A DNA stretch of 64,000 nt from Blasia pusilla (Eukaryota; Marchantiophyta; Marchantiopsida; Blasiales), in assembly GCA_050084515.1 (NCBI GenBank), contig CM114271.1, forward strand, positions 49,972,001 to 50,036,000, written 5' to 3'. The notes below the pieces were generated by a model. The model did not search any database and was not told the origin of the DNA. It saw only the letters and a program-made list of their open reading frames with translations. The position numbers and the translations under genes were made by a program. Every line of letters begins with the position of its first letter. Position 1 is the stretch's first letter. Of the stretch, positions 46,050-58,479 are shown in pieces.

Positions 46050-46960
46050 GTCATATACTCGATGGGTGATACGCCCCAATCGAGGTCAGTATCTGGAAGG
46101 GACAAGGCTCAATGTCGGCCTTCCGTAACCCCAACGCTAAACACGCCGCCTTCCCTAACATCAAGGGTTGCGCTCCCGAATCAAGTAGGACACGCTGTAG
46201 GTGGTATATTGTCCCCGTCGGACTAACCAAGCGAAATAATCCACTTGGTTATCCACTAACACTACTCCAGGTGTCACCACTGCTCGCTCTATGGCCGATC
46301 GAGCTGGCATATCTACCAACTTCGCCGCCACCGCATGCCATGACTCTGTGGGGAACGTCCCAAGCACCGGCTCTGAGGGCAAGTCCACCACCTCCTCAAC
46401 TACCTCTGAACAAGAAGCCGCCATCTCTCCACGCTCACACAACGTGGCAGCCAACTGGAACACCTCAGCTGGTCCAACTCCCAACGTCGCCAACTCTATG
46501 GCGAAAAATAGCGGAGTCTGACTCACTCTAGTGGCCACCGCCAACACTATAGTCGACACTGACTCCACTCGAGCCGGCATAGGAGTTGTCACTCCAACTC
46601 TCGTGACGTCGACGTAGGTGCCTGAACTGTAGGCACCACTAGTCGTCGAGGCACCATCGATGGTGTGTGTAGTGCCTCCGACAATGTGAACGACTGTGGA
46701 ACCCTGGCCTGCCGCCCATCGGTCCCCTCTCATGGGTCAATCTTAACTCTACCTCTCGATGGCTCGGTGCCTCTCATAGCATCCCGAGTCACCACTGCAG
46801 CTGCCTCAACCTGGGCTGCACTACACATAAATCCCATACTTGCGAGATCCTCACCCGGGTCAGGGTAAGAGGTAGAAACTGGAGTCACACTAGCTGCTCG
46901 CAGCTTCGTGCCTTCTCTAAGCTGCATCATCGTCATGGCAGCAATCCTCTGCTCCAACTA
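46050..46960 (-). pseudogene. Copy B protease and gag C-terminal linker
   Basis: The active site VLLDSGAQPLMLGKA at about 46,190-46,145 is intact and is followed by LGLRKADIEPCPFQIL, matching copy A after its frameshift. Upstream, 46,957-46,161 is a Val/Thr-rich linker (around LATLGVGPAEVFQLAAT) with one stop near 46,733. This copy shows what the family's protease looks like without the frameshift seen in A. Confidence 0.82.
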
Positions 46961-48469
46961 ATCGATGTGTGAGAGAAGTGCCGGCTCTGGTGCTCCTGCT
47001 CCATCTCCTCTGGCTAGTGGTGGTCCTCTACCACCACGTCTAGGAAGAACTCCCCGACCTCCTCCAGGACGACCGCCCCCAGGCCCTCAGCCTACCTTTG
47101 GACGTTGTCGTGTCGAGAATCTTTCTTCGAGCAAGGGCGGGCCTTCTAGCTGCGGTAGATGCGGTCAATGCAAGGTGAACTCTCTAATAAGTTCTCCTTT
47201 TTCAATACAAAATTATGATGTACACTCTCCATTCTCTCACGACAGGTATCACAAATGGAAGTGCCGAGGCAATCACTTCTTCGTAACATCGGACCCCAAA
47301 ATTCCTAACTATAAAATCCCTATAAACTATTTTACGTTTGTACACGAGGAAGATAGCATAACTAGTGTTAAACCCTACTTGACCAGGCCTATTGACATCC
47401 ATGGATCGCTATATAAAGACATACAAAGTACAATCCCATGTCCTTCCATATGTGACGATAGGAAGAATCACCCGAGTTGGAGATTGCATGACCTGGTTCA
47501 TGAACGCCTCCCCAAAGTGATAAACTAAATAGCGAGTGAACCAGTGCCTATCTACAAAGAGGACCTTGACATGGTAAGGATTTAGGAAAGGAAAGTCGGG
47601 CACAGCTCGTGCTCCACTCCTATCCATGCTTGACAGACATTCTCTACTCTCCTCAAGAATGGGTTTTGGCGGAGTTATTCTCCCAAGAGGGGTAAGCCAC
47701 TCTCATTGGGAAAGTAACAAGCCAAAACATCCGCTATTTTAGTATGACTAAACTCCTCTACGGTGACAAACCTCTCATCCCCACACACACACACACCACA
47801 CTCTAGAAACCTCTCGAAGAATAGACCATGATCAAGTTACTCTCCCAAGAGGGATGATCCACTCTCATTGGAAGAGCAAGCAATCCCAAAGCCATACACT
47901 CAAGAGAGACACAAGAGACTCTAGATGTGGAATAGAAGATGATGAACCCTTGAAGGTCCCTCCTCTTTATAAACTCACAAGGGATCCACAAGAGTACGAA
48001 ATAGAGCTTATCTTATCTTGTGCCACATGGCTTCCTCTCAAGGCTTAGCCAATCACATTTTGACACAAGTAGATTTCCTCTTATCTCTTCCAAAATATCC
48101 TCTTTTACCCACATGATATTTTCCAAATTACCCCAACTAACCTAGCCACCAACCAAGACTACTTTTGCTTTTCATTAAAGCAACTACTTTACTTTTATAA
48201 AGTCATCTTTTATTTATTACCTCCTTTTCCTAAAGTTGGGCCCGCATAAAAGAGGCACCATAAAAAGGTTTAAACATAAGAATCTCCTTTTTCTAAGCCA
48301 ATTTACTTAATACTAATGAAACTCTATCTAACACTTAATGACGAAGGAGTTTACACACTGGTTGATTTTACTATACGACAACGTGACCCTCGGCGAAGGT
48401 CAAAACATCTATCCCTAGTGTGACCATATGTGTGGCAATGGTCACACTGCTGCTGTGGTGGGGCCATCC
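46961..48469 (-). other. Copy B gag tail (RGG-rich) and AT-rich inserted block
   Basis: 46,970-47,100 on the minus strand encodes a Gly/Arg/Pro-rich run (GGGRPGGGRGVLPRRGGRG) typical of a nucleic-acid-binding gag tail. 47,165-48,350 is AT-rich, lacks gag similarity and looks inserted, but I could not define ends or a target duplication. 48,469-48,351 returns to gag with a zinc knuckle, CDHCHTYGHTRDRC. Confidence 0.5.
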
Positions 48470-49456
48470 TGTCGCGACCCTCATGACCAAACAAGTGCCA
48501 AGTGGAACATCGGAACATTAGCGGGCTCACGCTAAGATGGTTTGCGCGTTGGAGTTGTCTCAAAGAGGAGACAAGAGACGAGACGCAAGCAAGGAGTTGC
48601 GTTTCAGGTGTTATGGTCACGACTGAGAAACCTGGACCAAACGCGGAATGAGACTTGAAAGAAGTCGAGTCTAGGAAGTGGGTTGCCAAAGGGAAGATCC
48701 GGATTTGGAACGCCAGTAGCGTTTGAGAGTTTCCGACTGTATTTATGGCCATAACTTTTAGCGCCGAGATGCGTTGGGAGCAAATAAGGGTGCGTTGGAA
48801 ATTTTATGGAGAGCCAGTCCAAACGCATTAAAGATCGCTGCAAACGCATAAGCAACGGCCGAGATACGACCCGAAAACGACTGTAAGTGGAGCCGGGTTG
48901 AGGGCCACAATGACCCTCTTTTCCCAAAGGGGAGGGGTTATTGGAGAACCCCAGAAGTACTAGTAAGAGGGAAGGTCTCCGAGAGTGCTTGGAACCCAAA
49001 CCCCACTTTGGGCGCCGGCTCAAGGGCATGGAACGGAACGCGAGTTTGGGGGTTGGGTTGGAAAACCTGCACCAAGTCCAGTGAGGCGATTTTAGACATC
49101 CCTCTTGGATTCCACCCCGCGACTCAATTACTTGGGTCTCGGTTTGGAACTCACCCGAGGACCGTTGAACAGTTGGGATCGCTAGGCGCGCAAGTGCCGT
49201 TTCAGATCCTTGGACTAACCAGAAAGTCTGTTCCAAGTCTTGAAGGACTTGCCATGTGTTGGAAGCTAGGAACTAAGGAAGGTTGAGCTTGATGAGACGC
49301 CGAGTTGAGGACTCGGTGGGTTGGAACGCCGGTTGGCCCAAACCCGACTAACGAGAGTGCATGTTTGGGTGCAGATCGGCGATGAGTTCGTGACCTACTG
49401 AACGCACGCTTCCGCAACACTAAAGATTGACGTTCAAGGAGAGTAGGGGTGCGACA
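48470..49456 (-). mobile_element. Solo LTR 2, inserted in copy B gag
   Basis: 987 bp, inverted relative to and clearly homologous with 9,193-10,197; on the minus strand it starts TGTCGCA and ends CGCGACA. CATCC precedes it (48,465-48,469) and follows it (49,457-49,461), a 5-bp target duplication. The insertion lies between two zinc-knuckle segments of gag (CWTCGGAHRQRD and CDHCHTYGHTRDRC), so it is younger than copy B. Confidence 0.9.
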
Positions 49457-50700
49457 CATCCTCTGTGGCTCCTGAGCAATCGAAGGCACTGGTGGTCCTC
49501 TCCCATGCTGTGGGTGGTCTCTCTGCCTATGGGCCCCTCCACACGTCCAACAAGACCACATCGGTCCCTGTTGGGCAACATATGTAGGTGCGGGTCGTTA
49601 TCTCATAGGCTCACGTTACCCGCCCTGCTCTCTAGGCATACTGGCCCACTCCCGTGGTACTGGTGCTCGCTGTGGCACCTGTGGGGTTACCGTTGCTCGT
49701 GGACCCGTTGACTCTCGAGAAAATCCAGCAGTCGCTACCTGCTCCTCACTCATGTTGAGCTCAATACGCTGAGACAACTCAAAGACCACCTTCAATGTGG
49801 GCTTCGCTGTGTGAATCAGCACCGCATCTCGGACTCTCCTCCGTAGTTCTCAGTCCACAACCCCGTACCAATATTGGACTGACTGCGCCTCAGTCACTCC
49901 AAACGTAGCAATGATCAGCCTCCTCATGCGTGTGAATGCCTCTCTCAGACTCTCACCCGATCGTCGCTGAAAATCCTATAGACTCTTCAGCTTGTCGGTG
50001 CATACGCCCTGGTAGCTCTTCCCCAACAGTCGGAAGAACTCCACTGTGGGGCTGAACTTAGGTGGCCCTCTACCACCGGAGGTCTCTGCCACATCGCCTA
50101 TCTCACTGCCCTCCTCTCCATCTAGTCTCCGGGCTGATGGTGTGGGTCTCTCTCCTCTCACAATCCCATCATATGCCTCGCGACCACTAGTGGACACATA
50201 CCCTGGAGCCGAATACATCCTCCAGGCATCGATCTCTACTGAATATAGTGATCGAAACTCCATGTAGTTATCCATCGGAGGACCCTCCAAGTGCTGGAAC
50301 AACCCCTTCCATGCCATGAAAGGGTTGAACCATGTCGGGGTCTGTATCTTCTGGAAGTCGCACCATGTGTCGAACTCCTGGATAAAATCATCTAAGCCGA
50401 TGGTGCCCACTGCACCTGAGAAACGACGCATGCCCCGATGGCCCATGTCGTCCATCTCCTGCCAAGTACTCTGTTTTAGCTGCGGTGATCTCGTCACGGA
50501 CCGGTGTCAAAGTGATGACGATCCAATCACGGATGGATGTCGAGGGAGCTCCTCACTAGTAACCCCTCGGTATCTCACTCCATTGCGTGTCACACCACTA
50601 CTACTGCTTGCACTACCCCGTTCTTCCGAACCCTGGAAGAACGCCGTGATGCCAAACCCTGTCTCACCCGCTGAAGCACTCAGACTCACCGAGAGTCTCC
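49457..50700 (-). pseudogene. Copy B gag, N-terminal and central part
   Basis: Shares RRFSGAVGTIGLDDFIQ, EFDTWCDF and EGPPMDNYMEFRSLYSVEI with copy A gag. A first zinc-knuckle-like CWTCGGAHRQRDHP sits at about 49,552-49,511. Stop and frame changes near 50,497 and 49,976. Confidence 0.8.
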
Positions 50701-51619
50701 CACACGCCTCACTAGCTCACCTATGCTAACATCAATCCCGTGATGACATACCCGGCCTCACGCACGCTCAACACTCGGGCTCACCATGAGCCTCCCAACT
50801 GACTCATCTAACCTAGCGACACTCTCTCGGGTCATACACGCGACCCCTACTCGGCAACCGCCGTATATCCACCAACATGCTACATATGAAAAGAATCTAC
50901 ACTCGTCACCGTCACTGCACCCATCTAGCACCAGCTACTACCCAATACCCAGCACTCTCAATCACACACGACAACTGCGGGAAAAGGGACTCGAATGGGT
51001 AACCTGATCACACCCTCCAACCTGCTGCACCGTCAACATGCACTCCTCCACATGATATGACAATCTCCACAACACAACACTCCCCTCGACCAACACGTCG
51101 ATCCTCCCTTCAACAGATACTCCATCGTCAACTCTCCCCCGCAAACTGTCGGTGTAACTCACCCACCTCGCCGACAGTCAGTTCGGTCTTCCAGAAATAA
51201 TCTCCGTGCAAAATCCCACTCTGAAAATTTGCGTACAAGCCCGCTCAACCACTTAGCTCTCCTAACTATGTTAGCCATTCCACTTCATCCGCTTCCCAAC
51301 TTGGTGAGCCAGTTTTACCATGACTACGTCCGGTCCTCCTAGTGCCTTACCACGTTGGAAGGGGGGGGGCGTCGGCCCTTGGCTTGTGCTCCCAACCTGC
51401 GGGAGAACAACGGAGGGAGGAGAGGGCCCGCGGCCCTATGCGGCCCTTGTAACTCCGCTCTCTCCGCCGCCTGTCCGCGCTCCAGCCCGTCCGCCGTCCG
51501 CGTCCCTCGCCCGTCCGTCGTCCGCCGGTCTACCAACTCGCGACCCTTGGCTCCTGACTCCGTGATCCTCCGGTCCTCGCCCGTGACCTAACCCTAGATC
51601 GGCCGCGACCTAGCTAGCC
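50701..51619 (-). other. Copy B gag leader, GC-rich
   Basis: Between the gag start and the LTR-like repeat. 51,340-51,600 is very GC-rich with CGTCCG repeats and gives open frames in several phases on both strands, none with a domain. No convincing primer-binding site was found. Confidence 0.45.
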
Positions 51620-52245
51620 GTCTTTACATAACAGCCCCCCGGCAGCTGCAAGCCCAAACCTTCCTTTCTTCTCTCTCTCGACACCCTCACTTGCGTACAC
51701 CCGACACCCCACCACATCATACACTTGGTTGTTGTCCCCCATCAATCCGCACGAGCAAAATCTGAGAACAACGAACAGCGCTTCCGCCCATGGCCTTTCG
51801 AACAGAAAAATGACACACAAAACGTCACACACATGTCTCGAGGGGCTCATGACTAGGGCAACTCGCTTGCCTACCTGCAAACAACGAATTCACACCAGCC
51901 CCCTGACATCTTTCTCATGTAAAAATAAAGAGTAGTAAAAACAGCACACTCGGCCTAAAACTCCACTCCTCAATCTACATCGGCATATCGAGCCTCATCC
52001 ACCCTGTGCTATCAAGGAATCCGGACCCTAGCACCCTAGTCCTAGCTCACACACATACAAGGGAGGTGCTCCAACGGCCCAACATGAGAAAGATGGCTTA
52101 GGAAAGCCATCTTCCTCTCTTTGTAGGGTTGGGAAGAGCCAAAAGGCTCTTCCCCTAAAAATAGCCCTTCCCTTGGTAACTTGCGCGCACAGGTTACCAG
52201 GGGCGGGTGACCTGGTCAACAAGTCACCCGGCTATAAAAGACCTC
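51620..52245 (-). repeat. LTR-like repeat, minus-strand copy, probable copy B 5' LTR
   Basis: Homologous to 6,440-7,110 in opposite orientation, including GGCTATTTTTAGGGGAAGAG and ACATGAGAAAGATGTCAGGG. It lies upstream of copy B gag on the coding strand, where a 5' LTR belongs. It does not resemble the LTRs of copies A and D, so either the family has exchanged LTRs or this repeat is unrelated to copy B. Confidence 0.5.
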
Positions 52246-54181
52246 AACATGAAAGTTGTAAGGAACAACGTTCCTGACACAATGGACCTATCCTCAACCT
52301 CATCCGACACTGTGGGACAAAGTTACACTCAAGATAGTCCGCTGGCTCCTACGCCCTATCCACGATAGATCTCGGCCTATCGGCTACTCAGATGTGACAA
52401 GCTGCAATATACAACTCAAGGAAAAAGGTGCTCCTTTAATCAAAAAGTATGAAGTTCGTTCCCAAGAGATCACCATTTCTTGAGTAAAGAGAGGTTTTAT
52501 AAGAATATCAAGAATAAATCCTTCTTCACTAAGCACTTAACTAATTATAATAACTAAGTCTTCACTAGTACAAAAGAACAAAATGGTTTTCTTCCCTCTT
52601 GGAAAAGACTCTTCTCAAGTGCAAACAACGACTCTTGCAAATCTTGGGTAACAAAGTTCTAACGAAGACCTCAAAGAGATATCAAGAAGGAGCGGTTCAT
52701 CCTACTTTCAGGATGGAATTTGTCACAGCAGGTTACTCACTATCTAACAGCTTTCAAACGTACACTCTTCTTGATTATATTCTGGAAATCCAAAATCACA
52801 AGACTCAACTCTCATCCCTACTGCAGCCCAATAAGGTTTTACATTCAACTCCGCACATCAGAATGCATGAGAGAAGACACTTCAATTGCATCAAAAAGTG
52901 GAAAGAACAAGAAAGTATTGCAAGCTTCCAAGGGTACAAGACTCTTCGGCTTGGATCATCCCCAAAGAACTCCTTACACAACCCACCAAGACTACTGGGA
53001 AACTCAAGATACAAGGGAATGACCTTGTGCTCTTCTACTTTATTCTTTAAATAGTCTCTTACAATTCCTGATTGATCTTCCTATTCTACTCTAGACTTCT
53101 AACTGATAATCCTACCCTCCTTGGTTCAGATTCTCCAACCCTTCACCTTCCTAAGTCGGTTGGTTGCCATGGCGAGTCATTTCTGTTTTCTTCTAAACGG
53201 CTGCGTTGCTCCATTCCTTGCTTCCAAAACCGCTGCAATAGATCATTATTTACAATCTTCGTGGTCTTCGTAGTCTTCGCAGTCCTATCTTCGCAAAAAC
53301 TCTTTGATCTTCGTTCTTTGTTCTTTGGTCTTCACTCTTCGGTCTTTGTTTACAATCTTCGCACGAAGACTCCTTTGGAATTTTTGCTGCAAAGAAGAAG
53401 TCCTTTACAGGTCTTGGTTGACAGTCTTTGCCATCTTCCACACTACGGTCTTCGCCACGAAGCACCCGCAACTTGTACTCTTAGTTCTTCTTTCATTACA
53501 ACAGTTTCTTTTTCTACTTTTACAACAGTTCTCACTCCTCCAAGATAATTCCTTGATCTTCCAATCTCCTTGTCTTCTCAATGGAGTTTCACTGACTAGC
53601 CTTATCAAGTACTCTTCCAACTATTTCTCTTCCTCTATTCATATTTATAATCTTCTACGAAATCTTCAATCTTCAGTCTTCCTTCCTAAAGACTTTTACC
53701 TATTTATGTACAAAACACATCAAAACTACAAAATGTTCAAAAGAGTGGGTTATCATAGTAGCGAGTAGATGTTGGACAAAGCGGGAGCCAAAAGTAGGAG
53801 TTGGGAAAGGCTCCATATCCATAGGGAGCCGTGCCGAGAGATAGGATCTACGGGCTACAATCTCCCTAGGTGAAGGGAGTGGCGAGATAAATAGTGCTTA
53901 TGAGGTTGAGCAAGATAAACCATGGTACGTGAGTTACGAGGTTGATGGGAGTTATAGTTTTCTCAGAGTATTAGGAGAGATTTCCACATGGTACTTCCGG
54001 GTCATGGATTGCGAGTGATGTTGGGGTTAGTTAGCTATCGATAGTTTGTGACGGAGTTTGACTTGCTAGTACTTTGGTGACGGGGACCGAGATTGTGATC
54101 TATGCCGATAGTTGGTGATGGAGTATTAGTGGTGGAGATATTGGTGCTGATGCCGACCGATAGTCTGCATCCGATGACGAA
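52246..54181. other. No recognised gene; CTTCG-rich tract
   Basis: Open frames of up to 158 codons on the plus strand (52,599-53,768) have no domain. 53,250-53,480 is rich in GTCTTCG/CTTCGCA repeats, which explains the long frames there. Confidence 0.4.
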
Positions 54182-54958
54182 TGTCGTACGCATACACATC
54201 GCTACACAACATACATCGCTGTCACCGAACACACACACAAACACGCACGATCCCATGCTAACTCATGGCATCCAAACAACGAGACAAGAAGTACCAAATA
54301 TCTCCAATTAAAGTAAGATCCAATCGATCTCTCTCTATACCATCTCACACCATAGCTCTCAAAGGTGTGCACTCTCTCTCATGTCAAACCAAACCTACTC
54401 TCCTAATCAGAGGCTTGGGTTACACTCACAAGGCAAGGGACCATAGCTCCGCCGCCTCATGCCAAGAGGTTCAACAAAGAGAGAATGAGCTCTCAAGCTC
54501 TCTCTCCTTGGGATATATACCCCTCCCCTCTCCCTAGCTTTCTCCATGGTAACCTATTCTCCCAAGTCACCTCCTTGGCTATTGAACCGATGTAGGAGGT
54601 CAAGGGCCACTTACCAAAAATATAAAGTTGATCATATACTCAAAATGGTACTTACCTAAAATAGTAAGTGCCTCAATATGGCTCCAAATGAGCCAAAACG
54701 AAGGGGAAACCTGTTCTCTCAGGTTTCCCGGGGCCTCAACAGGTCATCCTCGACCTCCTAGGCCTGCCCTCCACTACTCTTGAAGACGCTCTACTAGATC
54801 TCACCAATCTATCCTAAAGGACGTGATAGCTATCGTGCGTATACACATCGCTACACAACATACATCGTTGTCACCGAACACACACACAAACATGCACGAT
54901 CCCATGCTAACTCATAACATCCAAACAACGAGACAAGAAGTACCAAATATCTCCAATC
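54182..54958 (-). mobile_element. Gypsy copy D, 3' LTR
   Basis: On the minus strand it begins TTGGAGATATTTGG directly after a polypurine tract (AGGGGGGGGGA, about 54,957-54,968) and ends ACGACA at 54,182. A 125-bp unit is present at both ends (54,182-54,308 and 54,832-54,958) around a 520-bp centre with a GGGGTATATATCCC box (about 54,509-54,523). The same unit-centre-unit plan is seen in copy A; the starts of the units (CGTGCG.AT.CACATCG) are related. Confidence 0.75.
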
Positions 54959-55144
54959 CCCCCCCCTAGCTGGTGGTTAGGTCCCTCTAACTCCAGATAG
55001 CCATGTATCCCTACCTACCATGACATACATCTCTCGGACTCTAAGAGCAAGAAGGCCAGTTGCTCATGTGGCCCCATCGTTAGTCGCCTTCCTATCATCC
55101 ATGTCAGAGAAAAAGTTAGGATCGAAATCTACTTGGTATCTCCT

Positions 55145-56478
55145 CTATGTACATTTGGGACATATCCATCATCCCCGAGGAACCCTAGTGAGAGGTGGAG
55201 TCAGACATGCCATATGCCAACCTCTCGAACAACCATCACAGACTAGCATCGTGGCCGCACCACGGGCAGAACCACACAAAATACAACGCAAGCCTGCAAG
55301 AACTACTGCTAAGCTCGGATCCACTCTACCATCAATGTTAGGAAGGTGACATGGTGCAAGATTACGCACATGGTCCTTCCATACCATACCATCGCGTCCC
55401 TCGAGCAAGAGAACACGAGATGGCAAAACGTCACGCACTCTCAAGATAGTGCGCCCTGCAGTTACATCCAACGTCGTTGGTGCCGTTTGCTCCAAGTAGA
55501 CATAATCTCCCTGATTAAACCTCCGGATAGTTGGTCGATAACCACCACCCCGAATAGTCGCATACCTCAACATATCCCGATGTTGCGCAATCGCCAAGTT
55601 CTCGAACGCCATGGGCATCACTCTCCGAAAGAACTCAGCCCTCTGAAAACATGCTCGCACCCATACATCTGGGTCATCAAGATCCAACATCTCACCAGCA
55701 TCTCGACGAATGGCCATAGGTAAATCTGGCTCTCGGCCATAAGGTAGCAAGTACGGTGAAAAAGACGTTAAGGATGCATGCCTGCTGAATCTGTATCCCA
55801 TCGCCAACCATGGCAACTGGAGGTCCCAATCTCTTACGTGACCTCTCTGCAAGCCATACTTGCATAAACCCCTCTTCACCGTCTGCACAACTCTTTCCAC
55901 TAATCCATCCGCCTCGGGATGATCTCGCGAAGTCGTGCGGTGGTCGATAAGCGCTTGATCACACAAGGCTTGAAACTTACCGCGAAACTCGGTACCCTGG
56001 TCTGTCAACAACACCTAGCCGGTGCGCCATAATGACTCAGCACTCTGTCAAGGAAGGCATAAGCTACCCCCTCACTCGCTTTGTCAGGCAATGCATCCAA
56101 CTCAATCCACTTCGAGAAATGCTCGATCATCACCAACACATAACGAATGTGACGCTCCGTCAAAGGCAAAGGTCCTGCAAAATCCAAACTCCATCTATAC
56201 CCTAAGCCCATGATCAATAATGGATGCAACTATGGAATCGGAGCGTTGAACGATGCTCGGACCCGATCACACACCATACACCTGGCAACAAACTGCTGAA
56301 TGTCAGTCTGCATGCCTCGCCACCAATACTGAATCTGGAGCAAGGTGTACATCCGCTTCACCCCAAAATGACCCAACTCCTGGTGGGCATGCTGCACTAG
56401 TTGTGCTCTTTGCGAAGGATGCGGCACTATGCGTACTCTGCCATCCCCCCAAACCCTCAAAACGTGTGTCCCTCCCAA
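55145..56478 (-). pseudogene. Copy D integrase with C-terminal PHD finger
   Basis: Zinc N-terminus HQELGH and CMVCDRV; core WSLDFAGPL, then a frame break at about 56,010, LLTDQGTEFRGKF and RDHPEADGLVERV (DDE triad). After YVYLEQTAPTTLDVTAG come LLLEGRDGMVWKDH and LAPCHLPNI. The end is a complete C4HC3 PHD finger: CILC, 11 residues, CDGC, four residues, H, two residues, C, then W-I-CPKC and a stop at 55,145. A TGA at 55,169-55,171 falls just before the last WICPKC, where copy A has an Arg codon. PHD fingers usually read the histone H3 tail; here it occupies the place of the chromodomain of chromoviruses. Confidence 0.87.
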
Positions 56479-58180
56479 CGGAACCGTCTGGCCCGCTGTA
56501 GGATCCGATCCTGCTCTCTAGCATCCACGGTGCTCGCAACCCTTCCAGTACGAAGGTACTCCAAGACTACTCCATCATCATGAATATCTCGGCCACTTGT
56601 CGTGTCCTCACTGGCCTCGGGATCCGAGGACTCTCCACTAGACCTCGCCATCAAAGTCTCCACACTCTGGCTCTCCATAGCCGACTCCTCATCACTCTCT
56701 CCATGCCATCCAGCTCTAGTCACATCTCGTTGACTAGGGCATGGGTTACGACTCAACCCATAAGCATCCTGGTTGAGCGTCCTAGGTCTATGTACCACCT
56801 GAAAATCATATTCTTGCAACAACAGAGCCCATCTCGCAAGCTTTCCTGTAAGCTTGTCGGACTCCATCAACCACTTCAGTGGTTGATGATCAATGATGAT
56901 GGTAAAGGGGTTGCCGAATAAGTAACACCTGAAATGCATGACAGCCCACACCGCAGCCAAGCACTCACCCTCATACGAGCTGTACTTTGCCTCTGTAGTG
57001 TTGTTCGAGCGGCTAGCATAAGCCACCATGAACTCTCTATCCTCATCATCATGTTGGATGAGCACCGCTCCAAGCCCCAACATGCTCCAATCTGTGCGCA
57101 ACTGGAAAGGACGCTCCCGGATCGGTCTCCCCAAGATGGGCGCAGACGTCAATTTTTCCTTGAGCAAGTGAAATGCTCGCTCTTGTTCATCGCCCTAGTG
57201 CCATTCATGATCCACCTTTGTCAGCAAGGTCAGGGGCTTCGCAATCAAATAGAATCCCTTGACGTACCGCCGATAGAAGTTCGCCAATCCCACGAATGCG
57301 CGAACACGGCTCACATCTGTAGGGCGTGGAATGCGTGAGATAGCCTCTACCTTTGTATGCTGAACACCAAGTCAATCTGGTCATAGAAGAACTTGCGCTT
57401 GCCTGGATGTAGCTTTAGCCCATGTAATTGCAATCGTTGAAACACCTCCTCTAGCTGTCGCTCATGCTCCTCAACCGTGGCGCTAAAGACTATGATGTCA
57501 TCAATATAACACCTAGCAAAATCCAGACCAGCCAAGATCCTATCCATGACCCTTTGAAACTCACCCGGGGCATTTTTTAACCCAAATGGTAAGAACCGCC
57601 ATTGGTACAAACAATCCTTCCCGTGAGGATCGATGTCCCAAAATGCTGTCTTCTGCCTGTCCTACAATCTGATAGGCAGTTGATGGAATCCGGCTTGCAA
57701 ATCCAATGAACTGAAGATCTTTGCGTGACCAATCGCATCAAAAATCTCCTCAGGGATGGGCATGGCATACCTATCGGACTTCGTTTGTCGATTGATAGGT
57801 CGGTAATCCCCACACATCCGCCTATCCGTCCAATTGCCATGCACATCCTTCTTGGCGGGCATGACAGTGGCAAATGCATACTCCCCATGGGACATCTCCT
57901 CTAGTCCTGCTCTCACCAAGTCGTGGCTCCTACTCTGAATTAGACCCCTCTCAATATCACTGTACCTGTAGGGTCGTCGGAAGATCGGCGTATCACTCGA
58001 CAACTCAATGCGGATTCCCGGTCCCTTCAACGTACCCAAATCCTCCATGCTAAATGCAAAGCAACTCCTATAACTCGTAAGGAACTGATGTATCTAGCGC
58101 CGCTCTCCTCCTTTCAACTTAGGGCCCATATCTGGCTCCCAAGTCTCCATTGTGACTACGGTAGGACTCTCTGGCGCGGG
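56457..58180 (-). pseudogene. Copy D reverse transcriptase and RNase H
   Basis: Reverse transcriptase from the MEDLGTLKGPGIRIELSSD region through RRMCGDYRPINRQT, FLPFGLKNAPGEFQ and CYIDDIIVFS, with a deletion of about 35 bp near 57,370 that removes the YLGH segment. RNase H has LGLGAVLIQHDDEDREF, YSSYEGECLAAVWAV, FTIIIDHQPLKWL (second Asp region) and QDAYGLSRNP. A frameshift at about 57,610 and stops at 57,195 and 57,660 break it. Confidence 0.9.
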
Positions 58181-58479
58181 TATCGGTGGTTGCTAAGGTG
58201 CAATCCCGTCTCGAACAACAACGCTTGGCTGCTCTTCTGCAGCCAACTGCAAACTCTGATCTCCTCCACATGCAGTGCCCAAAACCACGCGCGATGTTGT
58301 GGCTATCATCTCCTGGCGTACCTACAAAACATCCCAAGAAGTCCAAGGGTGTCTCTCCCGATCTCCCGTGGCGCGTAGATCTCCTCAGGTCTCGCCCCCA
58401 TCCACTACCTCCACCGTCTCGGTAGGCATGGGGCTCACCAACGCAACCGCTGTGATCTGTCGCGATCTCATACGACGCT

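Larger units (their letters stand above)
42118..50700 (-). mobile_element. Ty3/gypsy element copy B with C5 methyltransferase, 3'-truncated
   Basis: Minus-strand order: gag (about 50,700-46,740, interrupted by a solo LTR and an AT-rich block), protease (46,733-46,050), methyltransferase (45,647-44,130), reverse transcriptase (44,120-43,230), RNase H (43,160-42,780), start of integrase. Sequence homologous to the other copies stops at about 42,118, just after the integrase reads SLDFAGPLPL and YVLVMVD, so the rest of integrase, the PHD finger and the 3' LTR are missing. The LTR-like repeat at 51.6-52.2 kb is in the right place for its 5' LTR. Confidence 0.85.

Noticed and set aside
51340-51600. 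GC-rich coding region with open frames on both strands
   Set aside because: Frames are explained by CGTCCG-type repeats; no domain, and it lies in the gag leader of copy B.
53072-53768. Plus-strand protein-coding gene of more than 150 codons
   Set aside because: Low-complexity CTTCG repeats keep several frames open; no domain and no clear splice pattern.
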